From JAHEDH01 sp963753285 (GTDB taxonomy: Bacteria; Actinomycetota; Acidimicrobiia; Spongiisociales; ZC4RG35), in assembly GCA_963753285.1 (NCBI GenBank), contig CAVWBT010000003.1, positions 464,898 to 528,897 of the forward strand: a stretch of DNA of 64,000 bases, in the 5' to 3' direction. Below, in pieces: positions 42,622 through 50,482 of the stretch. The notes beneath the pieces were generated by a model, which saw only the letters and a list, made by a program, of their open reading frames with translations, did no database searches and had not been told where the DNA came from. Position 1 is the stretch's first letter. Every line of letters begins with the position of its first letter. Position numbers and translations under genes: made by a program.

Positions 42622-43548
42622 TCATTCCAACTCGGCGAGATAGTGTCCGGCATCGATCGCGGCGGCACAGCCCGAACCGGCAGCGGTGACCGCTTGGCGG
42701 TATATGGAATCGGCGACGTCGCCCGCGGCGAAGACTCCTTCGACGTTGGTGCGGGTGGACCGATCCTTCAGGACGATGTAGCCGCTGTCGTCCAGATCGA
42801 TGACCCCGTCGAAGAGTTCGGTGGTCGGCTTGTGGCCGATCGCGACGAAGACGCCGTCGGTCGGCATCTCACGGGTCTCGCCGGTGACGGTGTCCGTCAA
42901 GGTCACGCCGGTCACCTCGTCGGTTCCGTGGATCTCGGTGACCCGGGCATTCCAGACGACCTCGATCTTCGGGTTGTCGAGTGCTCGCTGTGCCATGATC
43001 GCCGAGGCACGGAACTCGTCGCGACGATGCACGATGGTGACTTTGGAGGCGAACTTCGTGAGGAATGTCGCCTCTTCCATGGCCGTGTCGCCTCCTCCCA
43101 CCACGATCAGTTCCTTGTCACGGAAGAAGAAGCCGTCACACGTGGCGCAGGCGGAAACCCCCCGACCGGTGAGCCGCTCCTCGCCCTCGACCCCCAACCA
43201 CTTGGCGACCGCTCCCGTGGAGATGATGACGGTGTGCGTCCTGTGCTCGTCGGCGCCGGCCCTGACCACGAAGGGGCGTTCGGTGAAGTCGACTTCCGTC
43301 ACGTCTGTGGTGATCAGTCGCGCACCGAAGCGCTCGGCCTGCTTGCGGAACTGATCCATCAACTCGGGGCCCATGATGCCGTCGGGAAAGCCGGGATAGT
43401 TCTCGACATCGGTGGTGATCATGAGTTGACCACCCGACTGGCTGCCCTCGAACACCAGGGGATCGAGGTCTGCGCGTGCCGCGTAGAGCGCAGCGGTGTA
43501 GCCGGCTGGTCCGCTGCCGATGATGATGACGTTTTCGATCTTGCTCAT
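42622..43548 (-). CDS. trxB: Thioredoxin reductase
   Basis: The 308-residue flavoprotein has the FAD motif (IIGSGPAGYTAALYAARADL), the redox centre CATCDGFFF, the NADPH motif (VVGGGDTAMEEATFL) and a C-terminal FAD-binding segment (GVFAAGDVADSIYRQAVTAAGSGC). It transfers electrons from NADPH to thioredoxin. The ATG overlaps the stop of the small membrane protein (ATGA). Confidence 0.96.
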   Translation of the reverse strand: MSKIENVIIIGSGPAGYTAALYAARADLDPLVFEGSQSGGQLMITTDVENYPGFPDGIMGPELMDQFRKQAERFGARLITTDVTEVDFTERPFVVRAGADEHRTHTVIISTGAVAKWLGVEGEERLTGRGVSACATCDGFFFRDKELIVVGGGDTAMEEATFLTKFASKVTIVHRRDEFRASAIMAQRALDNPKIEVVWNARVTEIHGTDEVTGVTLTDTVTGETREMPTDGVFVAIGHKPTTELFDGVIDLDDSGYIVLKDRSTRTNVEGVFAAGDVADSIYRQAVTAAGSGCAAAIDAGHYLAELE

Positions 43549-43826
43549 GTCTCGTCCTGTGGATCTCGCTTAGACCATAGGAACGCACCACCGATGGCGA
43601 ATAGTCCCGCGATGATCGCGTGGGCCGCCGCCGAACCGAGGGGGATGGCCAGCGCCTCGTGAATGGTCATGAACAGGAAGATGATCGCCAGCAGGCCGAA
43701 CACGATCGTCGGGAACACCAACGTGACGATTCGGATCGCGTTCGCAGCCCGGTCGACGGTCATCGACCGTGCCTTCAATGCGGTCGATTCGAGCAGGTCG
43801 GCGAAGCGCGTGGCGAAGTTCTCCAT
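43545..43826 (-). CDS. Small two-helix membrane protein
   Basis: The 93-residue product has a charged amphipathic N-terminus (FATRFADLLESTALKARSMTVDRAANAIRI), two transmembrane helices (VTLVFPTIVFGLLAIIFLFMTI and AAAHAIIAGLFAIGGAFLW) and a short charged tail. No function is recognised. It overlaps trxB by ATGA and follows the anti-sigma gene in the operon. It may be a membrane accessory of the stress-response cluster (inference). Confidence 0.7.
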   Translation of the reverse strand: MENFATRFADLLESTALKARSMTVDRAANAIRIVTLVFPTIVFGLLAIIFLFMTIHEALAIPLGSAAAHAIIAGLFAIGGAFLWSKRDPQDET

Positions 43827-43858
43827 GGGTCTCCGAGACTAGCGCTTGTGGGGTTCGT

Positions 43859-44659
43859 TCAGGGAAGGGGATAGACGGAGCAGTCCATCCTCACGAAGCC
43901 GAACTCGCCACCAGTGGCGTCGAGATACGCCTCGACATCGAGTCCGTCGACCACCGCAGTGACGATCGCCCTGATCGATCCGGGATCGGTGAGCTCGGAG
44001 ACACACGACGCGTCGACGTCTTCGGCCATTCGCTGAAGGATTCCGCTGCTCTCTGTCATCTCGACGACCTGGGCGCGAACCACGTCGAGTTCGGCCTCGA
44101 AGCCGGGACGATCGACCGGGCCCAGGTCCACCACGAGTTCCGAGGGTGGTGCGAGGGAGGCGCCTGCGAAGTCGTTCGCCGACTCCTCGGTGGCTGCGTC
44201 ATCGCCTGCGGCGTCGGCTTCGGGCGCGGCCTCGAGCGCCATGGCGCCGTCGTCGGCGTCGGCCAGGTCCGAGGCGGCGACGGTATCGGCGACCGTGGCA
44301 GCGTCGTCGTTGCCACCGCCGATCACCGAGACGAGACCGGCGACAGCGACCACGCCGAAGAGGGCAGCGGCGACGGTGCCGAGCCGAGTCCAATCCCAGG
44401 CTCGTCTCGGTGACAAGGGGATGACCGGGGCCGACTCGACTTCCGCCAACACGGCGGACCGCAGCGCGGCGCGTTCGCTTCCCGTCAGCGATGGCGGTTC
44501 GAGGTCGGCGAGGTACGCAGCGATCATGCGCTGCTCGGCGAGGTCGGCAATGCACTGTTCGCACCCGTCGAGGCGCGCGGCGATCTCGGCCTCGGTTGCG
44601 GCCGGATCGTTGCGCAGGTCGAGGATCATTCCCTCGTCGTGGTACTCATGCATCGCCAT
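43859..44659 (-). CDS. Membrane anti-sigma factor
   Basis: ATG 44,659 follows the sigma gene with a 14-bp overlap. Residues 1-65 resemble a zinc-finger anti-sigma domain (HEYHDEGMILDLRN...ARLDGCEQCIADLAEQRM), with the CxxC pair present and the usual preceding His replaced in position. A transmembrane helix (LGTVAAALFGVVAVAGLVSVIGG) separates it from an acidic Ala/Asp-rich external linker and a C-terminal sensor domain with two Cys. It probably holds the neighbouring ECF sigma factor inactive, with release by an oxidative or envelope signal. Confidence 0.75.
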   Translation of the reverse strand: MAMHEYHDEGMILDLRNDPAATEAEIAARLDGCEQCIADLAEQRMIAAYLADLEPPSLTGSERAALRSAVLAEVESAPVIPLSPRRAWDWTRLGTVAAALFGVVAVAGLVSVIGGGNDDAATVADTVAASDLADADDGAMALEAAPEADAAGDDAATEESANDFAGASLAPPSELVVDLGPVDRPGFEAELDVVRAQVVEMTESSGILQRMAEDVDASCVSELTDPGSIRAIVTAVVDGLDVEAYLDATGGEFGFVRMDCSVYPLP

Positions 44660-45221
44660 CGTTCCTCCGACGTTCCGAACCCTCCTGGAGGTTCCCGAGT
44701 TCAGCTGCGAGCAGCTTCCTTCCACGAAACACCCGAGACTTCACGGTTCCGACCGGCACTTCGAGGATCTCGGCCACGTCCGTCAGGGCCAATCCCTCGA
44801 CGTCTCGAAGGACCACCGCGGTTCGAAACTCCTCCGGAAGGGACCGCAGGGCTGCGACCACCGGACCGCGCAATTCGACCGACGTGAACCCGTCGCTGCC
44901 CTGCGGGTCCGCCGGGTCGATGTGATCGGGGAGCGAGTCGGCCTGGCGGCGCTTCGCCTTGCGCAGCATGTCGTAACAGGTGTTGACGGTGACGCGATAC
45001 AGCCAGGTCGTCACCGCGGCGGTTCCCTTGTACCGATCGGCCTTCCTGAACAGCGTGACGAAGGTCTCCTGGGTCGCATCACGGGCGGCTTCGCGATTGC
45101 CCATGATCCGCATGCACACCGCGAAGACCATGTCCTCGGTACGCGACATCAACTCGGTGAAGGCAGCCCGATCGCCTTGCGCGACCAGGGCGATGAGCTC
45201 CCGGTCGGTGGCGTCCGTCAT
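44646..45221 (-). CDS. ECF sigma factor (SigM position)
   Basis: The 191-residue product has sigma region 2 (AFTELMSRTEDMVFAVCMRIMGNREAARDATQETFVTLFR) and region 4 (SLPEEFRTAVVLRDVEGLALTDVAEILEVPVGTVKSRVFRGRK). ATG 45,221 overlaps the pseudokinase stop. The order pseudokinase, sigma, anti-sigma, trxB, trxA matches the mycobacterial mviN-sigM-rsmA-trxB-trxC cluster, so it is a positional SigM equivalent. It likely directs RNA polymerase to envelope or redox stress genes. Confidence 0.85.
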   Translation of the reverse strand: MTDATDRELIALVAQGDRAAFTELMSRTEDMVFAVCMRIMGNREAARDATQETFVTLFRKADRYKGTAAVTTWLYRVTVNTCYDMLRKAKRRQADSLPDHIDPADPQGSDGFTSVELRGPVVAALRSLPEEFRTAVVLRDVEGLALTDVAEILEVPVGTVKSRVFRGRKLLAAELGNLQEGSERRRNDGDA

Positions 45222-46543
45222 GATCGGAAGCGTACATCGGCGATCTCGACCCAATAGTTCTGGTCCCCGTTGAGTGGCAGTTCGGTGATCCAGAACACCC
45301 AGGTGCCACCCGACCGCTCGGGCAACTGGAGGTCCAGCGTTCCGGTGGGCAGCTCCACCCGGGCGAGGGTCTCCCACGTGTTCGGGTCGACGTCGGACGA
45401 GGTCCACGCCACGTCGACCAGCGCGCCGCCGTTGTTGGCGGTCAACTGCACGGTGACCGGATCACGCTCGAGTTCGATGGCGAACCCGACACCGGGTTTC
45501 AGCAGCTGGATGGGATCGCGGTATCGCTCGGTCCGCCAGAACGTGTCCGTGTCCCCGTCGACGATGTCTCCGAGACGCTCGTCGTTCTCCTCGCCGCCGC
45601 CGAACGGATCGACGGAGCGGATCGATCGAACCGGAATCACCGACGGAAGATCGGCGGGTTCATCCGGGTCGACGTCGGACGCTTGCGAGGTCGTCGTGGT
45701 CGTCGGGATCACGCGTGGCTGGTCCGTCGGTTCGGAAGTGACCGGAAACAACACCTGTGAGTTCCCACCGGCGAGGAGCAGCCGTCCGAGACCGACGAGG
45801 CCGATCGCCAGGGCGACGAGGATCACGGCGACGACCAGCAACCGGCGCGACGAGCCTGGTTGTTCGGGTCGCGGCGCCCGGGTCGTTGGCGCGGCGTGCA
45901 TCGCCTCGGCGAGTTGGCGAGCGGTCAACTCTCCCCGCTGGGCGCGCCGCAATGCGCGATCCACGAGAGGCGACAACCCGTCGATCACCTGCGAGGGAGG
46001 CGGTCCGCCGGCAGCCGACCCGGTCAGCGCCTCTTCGAGCGCAGCGCCGAGATCGCGCACGTCGCCGTTGGAGGTCGAGTGACGCTGCCTGCGACCGATC
46101 GCGCCGAGCTTCGCTGCGTGTGCCACCGAGTAGTAGATCGCCGAGGTGTCGATACCACCGTGCACGACCCCCGCATCGTGGAGAGCATCGAGAGCCTCGG
46201 CGAGACCTGCGGCGTTCGGGAGGAAGTCGTCGGGTTCGACCCCCTGTCCCGAGGCGAGCCGGTCGGCGATCGTCATGCCACCCACCCACTCGGCAACCGC
46301 CACCATCCCGTGTTCGGTTTCGTGTGCCGTGTACACCGCGGCGAGATGTGAGTGATTCACACCGGCGGCGGAACGAACCGCAGCGAGGAATCGCTCACGG
46401 CGCTCGTCACTCGCCTCCGGACCCAGGATTCGAAGCAGGACGGGCCGGTCGAGCGTCGTGTCGGTCGCGAGCCACTGTTCGAGGTCTTCATCTCGTCCGA
46501 TCCGCACCTCGAGTTGGTAGCGGTCGGGGATCGGAGGAGGCAC
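45218..46543 (-). CDS. Stand-alone MviN-type pseudokinase with extracellular domain
   Basis: Residues 1-230 form a protein-kinase fold without catalytic residues. The VAIK Lys is missing (RPVLLRIL), HRD is HGG (GVVHGGIDTSAIYYS), and DFG is absent (AAKLGAIG). A transmembrane helix follows (LLVVAVILVALAIGLVGLGRLLL), then a Thr/Asp linker, then a discoidin-like extracellular domain (GDTDTFWRTERYRDPIQLLKPGVGFAIELE...WVEIADVRFRS). This equals the C-terminal half of mycobacterial MviN (MurJ), whose pseudokinase domain recruits FhaA. The flippase half is absent here. GTG 46,543 sits 1 bp after the degV stop; a start at 46,570 is possible. Confidence 0.8.
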   Translation of the reverse strand: MPPPIPDRYQLEVRIGRDEDLEQWLATDTTLDRPVLLRILGPEASDERRERFLAAVRSAAGVNHSHLAAVYTAHETEHGMVAVAEWVGGMTIADRLASGQGVEPDDFLPNAAGLAEALDALHDAGVVHGGIDTSAIYYSVAHAAKLGAIGRRQRHSTSNGDVRDLGAALEEALTGSAAGGPPPSQVIDGLSPLVDRALRRAQRGELTARQLAEAMHAAPTTRAPRPEQPGSSRRLLVVAVILVALAIGLVGLGRLLLAGGNSQVLFPVTSEPTDQPRVIPTTTTTSQASDVDPDEPADLPSVIPVRSIRSVDPFGGGEENDERLGDIVDGDTDTFWRTERYRDPIQLLKPGVGFAIELERDPVTVQLTANNGGALVDVAWTSSDVDPNTWETLARVELPTGTLDLQLPERSGGTWVFWITELPLNGDQNYWVEIADVRFRS

Positions 46544-46544
46544 G

Positions 46545-47369
46545 TCAGTCCGAGAGGTGGGCCATACCAAGCATCCCCGGTCCGGAGTGCGTGCCCACGA
46601 CGGCGCCGAGCTCAGCGGCGATCACTTCGTGGCCCGTCTCGACCGAGATCCGGTCGACGATCTCGGCGAAGCCCGGTGTCTTGCCACCGAAGACGCTGAG
46701 CCGTCCCGCCGGACCCTGCTCGATGCACGTGGCGACGATGTACTCGACCGCCTTCGAGCGGGTGCGAACCCGTCCGGCGCCGTCGATGGCGCCGTTGCGA
46801 ACCATGATGATGGGCTTGATGTCGAGCAGCCCCGCTACCAGGGCCGACGCTCCGCCGATCCGGCCCCCGCGCTTGAGGAACTCGATCGTGTCGAGTGCTG
46901 CGACGACCTTCACCTTGTCGACGCGGGCGACGGCTGCGTCAGCGACCTCGGTGAGCGATGCGCCTGCGGCGGCGTGTTCTGCGGCGGCGATGGCCTGCAA
47001 TCCCAGACCCATGGAGACGGAGCGACTGTCGAGCACCTTGACGTCGATGCCGACCTTCTCGGCGCCGATGACGGCCGCCTGGTGGGTGGCGGAGAGGTCC
47101 GATGAAAGCGTCACCACGAAGATGCCGGTCGCTCCCTCGTCGGCGAGACGCTCATAGGCCTCGACGAACATGCCGGCGCTGGGGGCCGCGGTCTCCGGCA
47201 GGCCTTCGCCGGAAACCAGCCGATCCCAGAACTGCTCGTTCGTGAGTTCGACCTTGTCGATGAACTCCTCGTCGCCGAACCGGATGGTCAGCGGCACGAC
47301 GGTGATCCCGAGGTCGTCGATCAGATCGGCGGGGATGTCGCACGAGGAGTCGGTGACGATGCGGATCAT
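46545..47369 (-). CDS. DegV-family fatty-acid-binding protein
   Basis: The 274-residue product shows the family motifs IRIVTDSSCDIPADL, PLTIRFGDEEF, TAAPSAGMFVEAYERL, VVTLSSDLSATHQAAV, FLKRGGRIGGASALVAGLLDIKPI and GTHSGPGMLG. DegV/FakB proteins bind a fatty acid and present it to a kinase. ATG 47,369 overlaps the GNAT stop (ATGA). The pseudokinase gene follows immediately. Confidence 0.92.
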   Translation of the reverse strand: MIRIVTDSSCDIPADLIDDLGITVVPLTIRFGDEEFIDKVELTNEQFWDRLVSGEGLPETAAPSAGMFVEAYERLADEGATGIFVVTLSSDLSATHQAAVIGAEKVGIDVKVLDSRSVSMGLGLQAIAAAEHAAAGASLTEVADAAVARVDKVKVVAALDTIEFLKRGGRIGGASALVAGLLDIKPIIMVRNGAIDGAGRVRTRSKAVEYIVATCIEQGPAGRLSVFGGKTPGFAEIVDRISVETGHEVIAAELGAVVGTHSGPGMLGMAHLSD

Positions 47370-48088
47370 GATGGAGTGCTCCTCAGTAGGACGAGGTGTT
47401 GGGGGAGCGACACGAAACGCTCCCGTGCATACAGTCTGGCGGCTCCGTGGTTGTCGAGTTGGGTATTCAACAGAATGGTGCGCGCCCCCCTTCGCCTCGC
47501 CCAGTCGATGGTGGCACGGATCAGTGAGCGTCCGATGCCCTGGCGACCATGGGCGGGGTCGACGGCGATGCGCTGGAGATAGGCGGTCGATTGAGCGATC
47601 CCGGCGATCGAGAACCCGGAGATCCCTCCGTCGATCTCGTGTACGAGGAAGCCGGCCGTCGGCGTCGCCGCCCGGGCGTCCTCGAGTCCCAGTCGACCGA
47701 TTCGCCAACTCGGCTCGAACGCGGCGTTGTCGACCTCGAGCGCGCCCTTCCAGTGTGCGCCCGATCCTTCGCTGATCAGATGGGTTGGGGGCTCGACGGC
47801 GAACGACAGATCACGCTCCATGAGGAGGAGTTCCCGGTAGGGCTCGAAGCCGGCGTCGTCCCACACGCGCCGTGTGCCCGGGTGCAGCGGGATGGACAGC
47901 ACCGCGGGCACGTCCTGGTCGAACAGCCACTCGGTGGACTGCCGGAGAAAGGACGCCGAACCTCGTTCGAGCCGGAGGGAAGCATCGGCCACGTCGTCGT
48001 TCAGCGGTCGTGCGATCGACTGCGACCAGCCGGCTCTCAGCGTGACCCTTCCCGGCCATTCGCCGCGGGCAGATATCGTTTTGATCAC
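47366..48088 (-). CDS. GNAT-family N-acetyltransferase
   Basis: The 240-residue product has the GNAT acetyl-CoA motif (LQRIAVDPAHGRQGIGRSLIRATIDWARRRGARTILLNTQLDNHGAARLYARERF). An N-terminal half resembling a degenerate first GNAT domain precedes it (VLSIPLHPGTRRVWDDAGFEPYRELLLMERDL). The GTG at 48,088 is chosen because it leaves a 33-bp divergent gap to the deacetylase gene. The substrate is unknown. It heads the degV-pseudokinase-sigma operon. Confidence 0.82.
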   Translation of the reverse strand: MIKTISARGEWPGRVTLRAGWSQSIARPLNDDVADASLRLERGSASFLRQSTEWLFDQDVPAVLSIPLHPGTRRVWDDAGFEPYRELLLMERDLSFAVEPPTHLISEGSGAHWKGALEVDNAAFEPSWRIGRLGLEDARAATPTAGFLVHEIDGGISGFSIAGIAQSTAYLQRIAVDPAHGRQGIGRSLIRATIDWARRRGARTILLNTQLDNHGAARLYARERFVSLPQHLVLLRSTPS

Positions 48089-48121
48089 GAAAGTGCCGCC
48101 ATTGCTGGCAAAGTAGCGGGG

Positions 48122-49138
48122 ATGGCACTGCTGTACTACAGCCACGAGACGTTCAGGGAACACGACACGGGCGCGTGGCATCCCGAACGACCCGAACGGC
48201 TGGTAGCCGCAGAGCGCGGTGTGATGACGTCGGGCGTCCGGATCGAGCGGGTCCTCCCACCCGAGATCGACATGAGCGATCTCACCAGGCTGCACGACGC
48301 TACCTACGTGGCGGCGATCGAGCGGTTCTGCGCTCAGGGGGGTGGGTTCCTCGACCAGGACACACACGCCGGACCTCGCTCGTGGGAAGCGGCGATGCGA
48401 GCCGCCGGGGCAGGTATCGATGCGATCAAGCGCCTCGAAAGCGCGCCTGTGCAGACGACGGCGTTCCTGAACGTCCGACCCCCTGGTCATCACGCCCTCG
48501 CCGCCCAGGCGATGGGGTTCTGTCTGTTCAACAACGTTGCGATCGCAGCCGCCAGGCTGGTCGAGGATGGGCATCGGGTGGCGATCATCGACTGGGACGT
48601 GCATCACGGGAACGGCAGTCAGGATCTCCTCGATCACGACCCGAACGTGCTGTACGTCTCGCTGCACCAATACCCGTTCTATCCGATGACGGGGAGGGCG
48701 ATCGACGTCGGTGATGGCGATGCGAAGGGAACGATGGTGAACGTCCCGCTGCCGGCGGGCACGGCCGGGGACGTCTACCACGCCGCCTTCGACCAGTTGA
48801 TCATGCCCGTGGTTCGATCGTTCCGTCCCGACTGGGTCCTCGTGTCGGCCGGATACGACGCCCACGCAGACGATCCGTTGGCGGAACTGAAGTTGGCCTC
48901 GGTCGACTACCACGGATTCGCCGACCGGCTCGCCCGCTGGTTGCCACGGAACCGGATCGTCACGTTCCTCGAAGGGGGCTACTCGCTGTCGGCGATCACG
49001 GCTTCGGTCGCGGCCACCCTCCGCGGGTTCGAGGGTCTGGAGTACACCGGCGTGGCTTCCTCGCTGGCATCGCCCCCGCCTGCGTGGGAGGCGCTCGAGG
49101 CGGCCAAACAGATCCAACGCGACTTCTGGGACCTGTAG
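48122..49138 (+). CDS. Histone deacetylase-family amidohydrolase
   Basis: The 338-residue zinc enzyme has the class II HDAC motifs RPPGHHALAAQAMGFCLFNNVAIAA, the metal ligands in IIDWDVHHGNG, and LVSAGYDAHADDPLAEL, GGYSLSAI. Bacterial members remove acetyl groups from small amines such as polyamines or from proteins. It is divergent from the GNAT gene, an acetylase/deacetylase pairing that may be functional (inference). Confidence 0.92.
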   Translation: MALLYYSHETFREHDTGAWHPERPERLVAAERGVMTSGVRIERVLPPEIDMSDLTRLHDATYVAAIERFCAQGGGFLDQDTHAGPRSWEAAMRAAGAGIDAIKRLESAPVQTTAFLNVRPPGHHALAAQAMGFCLFNNVAIAAARLVEDGHRVAIIDWDVHHGNGSQDLLDHDPNVLYVSLHQYPFYPMTGRAIDVGDGDAKGTMVNVPLPAGTAGDVYHAAFDQLIMPVVRSFRPDWVLVSAGYDAHADDPLAELKLASVDYHGFADRLARWLPRNRIVTFLEGGYSLSAITASVAATLRGFEGLEYTGVASSLASPPPAWEALEAAKQIQRDFWDL

Positions 49139-49258
49139 GGCGGGCCGCCGCCCGCAACTCGGGCCGTGTGCGTTCTCGGTCCAGGAGCGGGGCCGGCGGC
49201 GGATACGACCGTACGCTGCTCCTGCGGGTGATCGTCAGGTCTGCCGGGCGTACGCCGC

Positions 49259-49286
49259 GGGCGACATGAATGTCGCCCCTACACCC
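49259..49286. repeat. Palindromic repeat (copy 2) in the 49,139-49,390 gap
   Basis: GGGCGACAT-GA-ATGTCGCCC is a perfect 9-bp inverted repeat followed by CTACACCC, the same plan as 26,604-26,632. The rest of this 252-bp gap holds a GC-rich palindromic stretch near 49,140 and no gene. Confidence 0.65.
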
Positions 49287-49390
49287 TCGCGTGTTGCAGC
49301 GGAGCGGTTTGCGCATTGCGTCTACCGCATCCTCAAGATCGACCGGTCCCGTTCCGATGAATACGGGACCGATCACCAACCCGGAGTGCC

Positions 49391-50476
49391 ATGCCTGCCA
49401 CCTCACTCGAACAACTTCTTCGACGCGCGGTCGACGCCAACGCGTCGGACATCCATCTCAAGGTGGGGTCGCCGCCGGTCATCCGAATCGATGGCGAGCT
49501 CCGGCGGATGCAGGACGTCGAACGCCTCATGCCCGCAGACACCGAGGGGTATGCCAAGGAGATCTTCACGCAGAAGGCCGCCAACCAGTTCAACACGACG
49601 AACGAGGCCGACTTCGCCTACGGCCGTCAGGAGCTCGGCCGATTCCGGGTGAGCGCCTACCGGCAGCGCGGATCGGTGAGCCTGGTGCTCCGCCGCGTCG
49701 TGCCGGGCGTCCCGTCGCTCGATCGGGTCGGTCTGCCCCCGATCGTCAAGAAGCTGGCAGGCGAGGGGCGAGGCCTGGTCATCGTGAGCGGTCCGTCCGG
49801 ATCCGGCCGCACCACCACGTTGGCGGCGATCGTCGAACACATCAACCAGACCCGACCCGTGTCGATCGTGACGATCGAAGACCCGATCGAGGTGCTCTTC
49901 CCAGACAAGATGGCTGTCGTGGCGCAACGGGAAGTGGGCGTCGACGTGCGCGACTACGCATCAGCGATCGATCGGGCGACCCGTCAGGACGCAGACGTCA
50001 TCCTGGTGTCGCAGCTCGCCGACGCCCCCTCCGTCGAGGCTGCACTGGCCGCTGCAGAGACCGGGCACCTCGTGCTGGCCGCCATGCACACCTCGGATCC
50101 AGTCGACACGGTGACCCGGCTGGTCGGGATGTTCGCCGGCGAACGCGAGCGCGCGCTGCGATCCCAACTCGCCAATCACTTGAAGGGCGTGATCTCTCAA
50201 CGGCTGATCGACTCGGCCGACGGGACCGGACGGGTTCTGGCCTCGGAGATCATGACCGGGAACAAGCGGATTGCCGAGCTGATCATGACCGGAGGCGATG
50301 CCGCCCAGTTCGTCGAGACGATCCAGGACGCCGAGTTCTTCGGCATGCAGACCTTCGATCAGTCGCTGTTGACGCTCGTCAAGGAGCGGCGCGTCACCGT
50401 TTCGGCGGCGCTGCCGCATCTGCGAAACGGCCACGACTTCCGTGCGAAGGCGATCGAAGCCGGCGTGGAGGCCTGA
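49391..50476 (+). CDS. PilT-like secretion ATPase with degenerate Walker motifs
   Basis: The 361-residue product aligns with PilT/PilU twitching ATPases along its length. It has an N-terminal domain (LLRRAVDANASDIHLKVGSPPVIRIDGEL), an Asp box (SIVTIEDPIEVLF), a His box (AAETGHLVLAAMHTSDPVDTVTRLV) and a C-terminus NHLKGVISQRLI. Walker A reads GPSGSGRTTT, with Arg for the invariant Lys, and Walker B reads VILVSQLAD instead of VILVGEMRD, losing the catalytic Glu. It is probably a poor ATPase acting as a regulatory subunit. No pilin or assembly genes are adjacent. Confidence 0.88.
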   Translation: MPATSLEQLLRRAVDANASDIHLKVGSPPVIRIDGELRRMQDVERLMPADTEGYAKEIFTQKAANQFNTTNEADFAYGRQELGRFRVSAYRQRGSVSLVLRRVVPGVPSLDRVGLPPIVKKLAGEGRGLVIVSGPSGSGRTTTLAAIVEHINQTRPVSIVTIEDPIEVLFPDKMAVVAQREVGVDVRDYASAIDRATRQDADVILVSQLADAPSVEAALAAAETGHLVLAAMHTSDPVDTVTRLVGMFAGERERALRSQLANHLKGVISQRLIDSADGTGRVLASEIMTGNKRIAELIMTGGDAAQFVETIQDAEFFGMQTFDQSLLTLVKERRVTVSAALPHLRNGHDFRAKAIEAGVEA

Positions 50477-50482
50477 GCTCTT

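Noticed and set aside
46545..47708. Longer start for degV at 47,708
   Set aside because: The extension is Arg-rich and overlaps the GNAT coding region; MIRIVTDSSCD at 47,369 is the family start.
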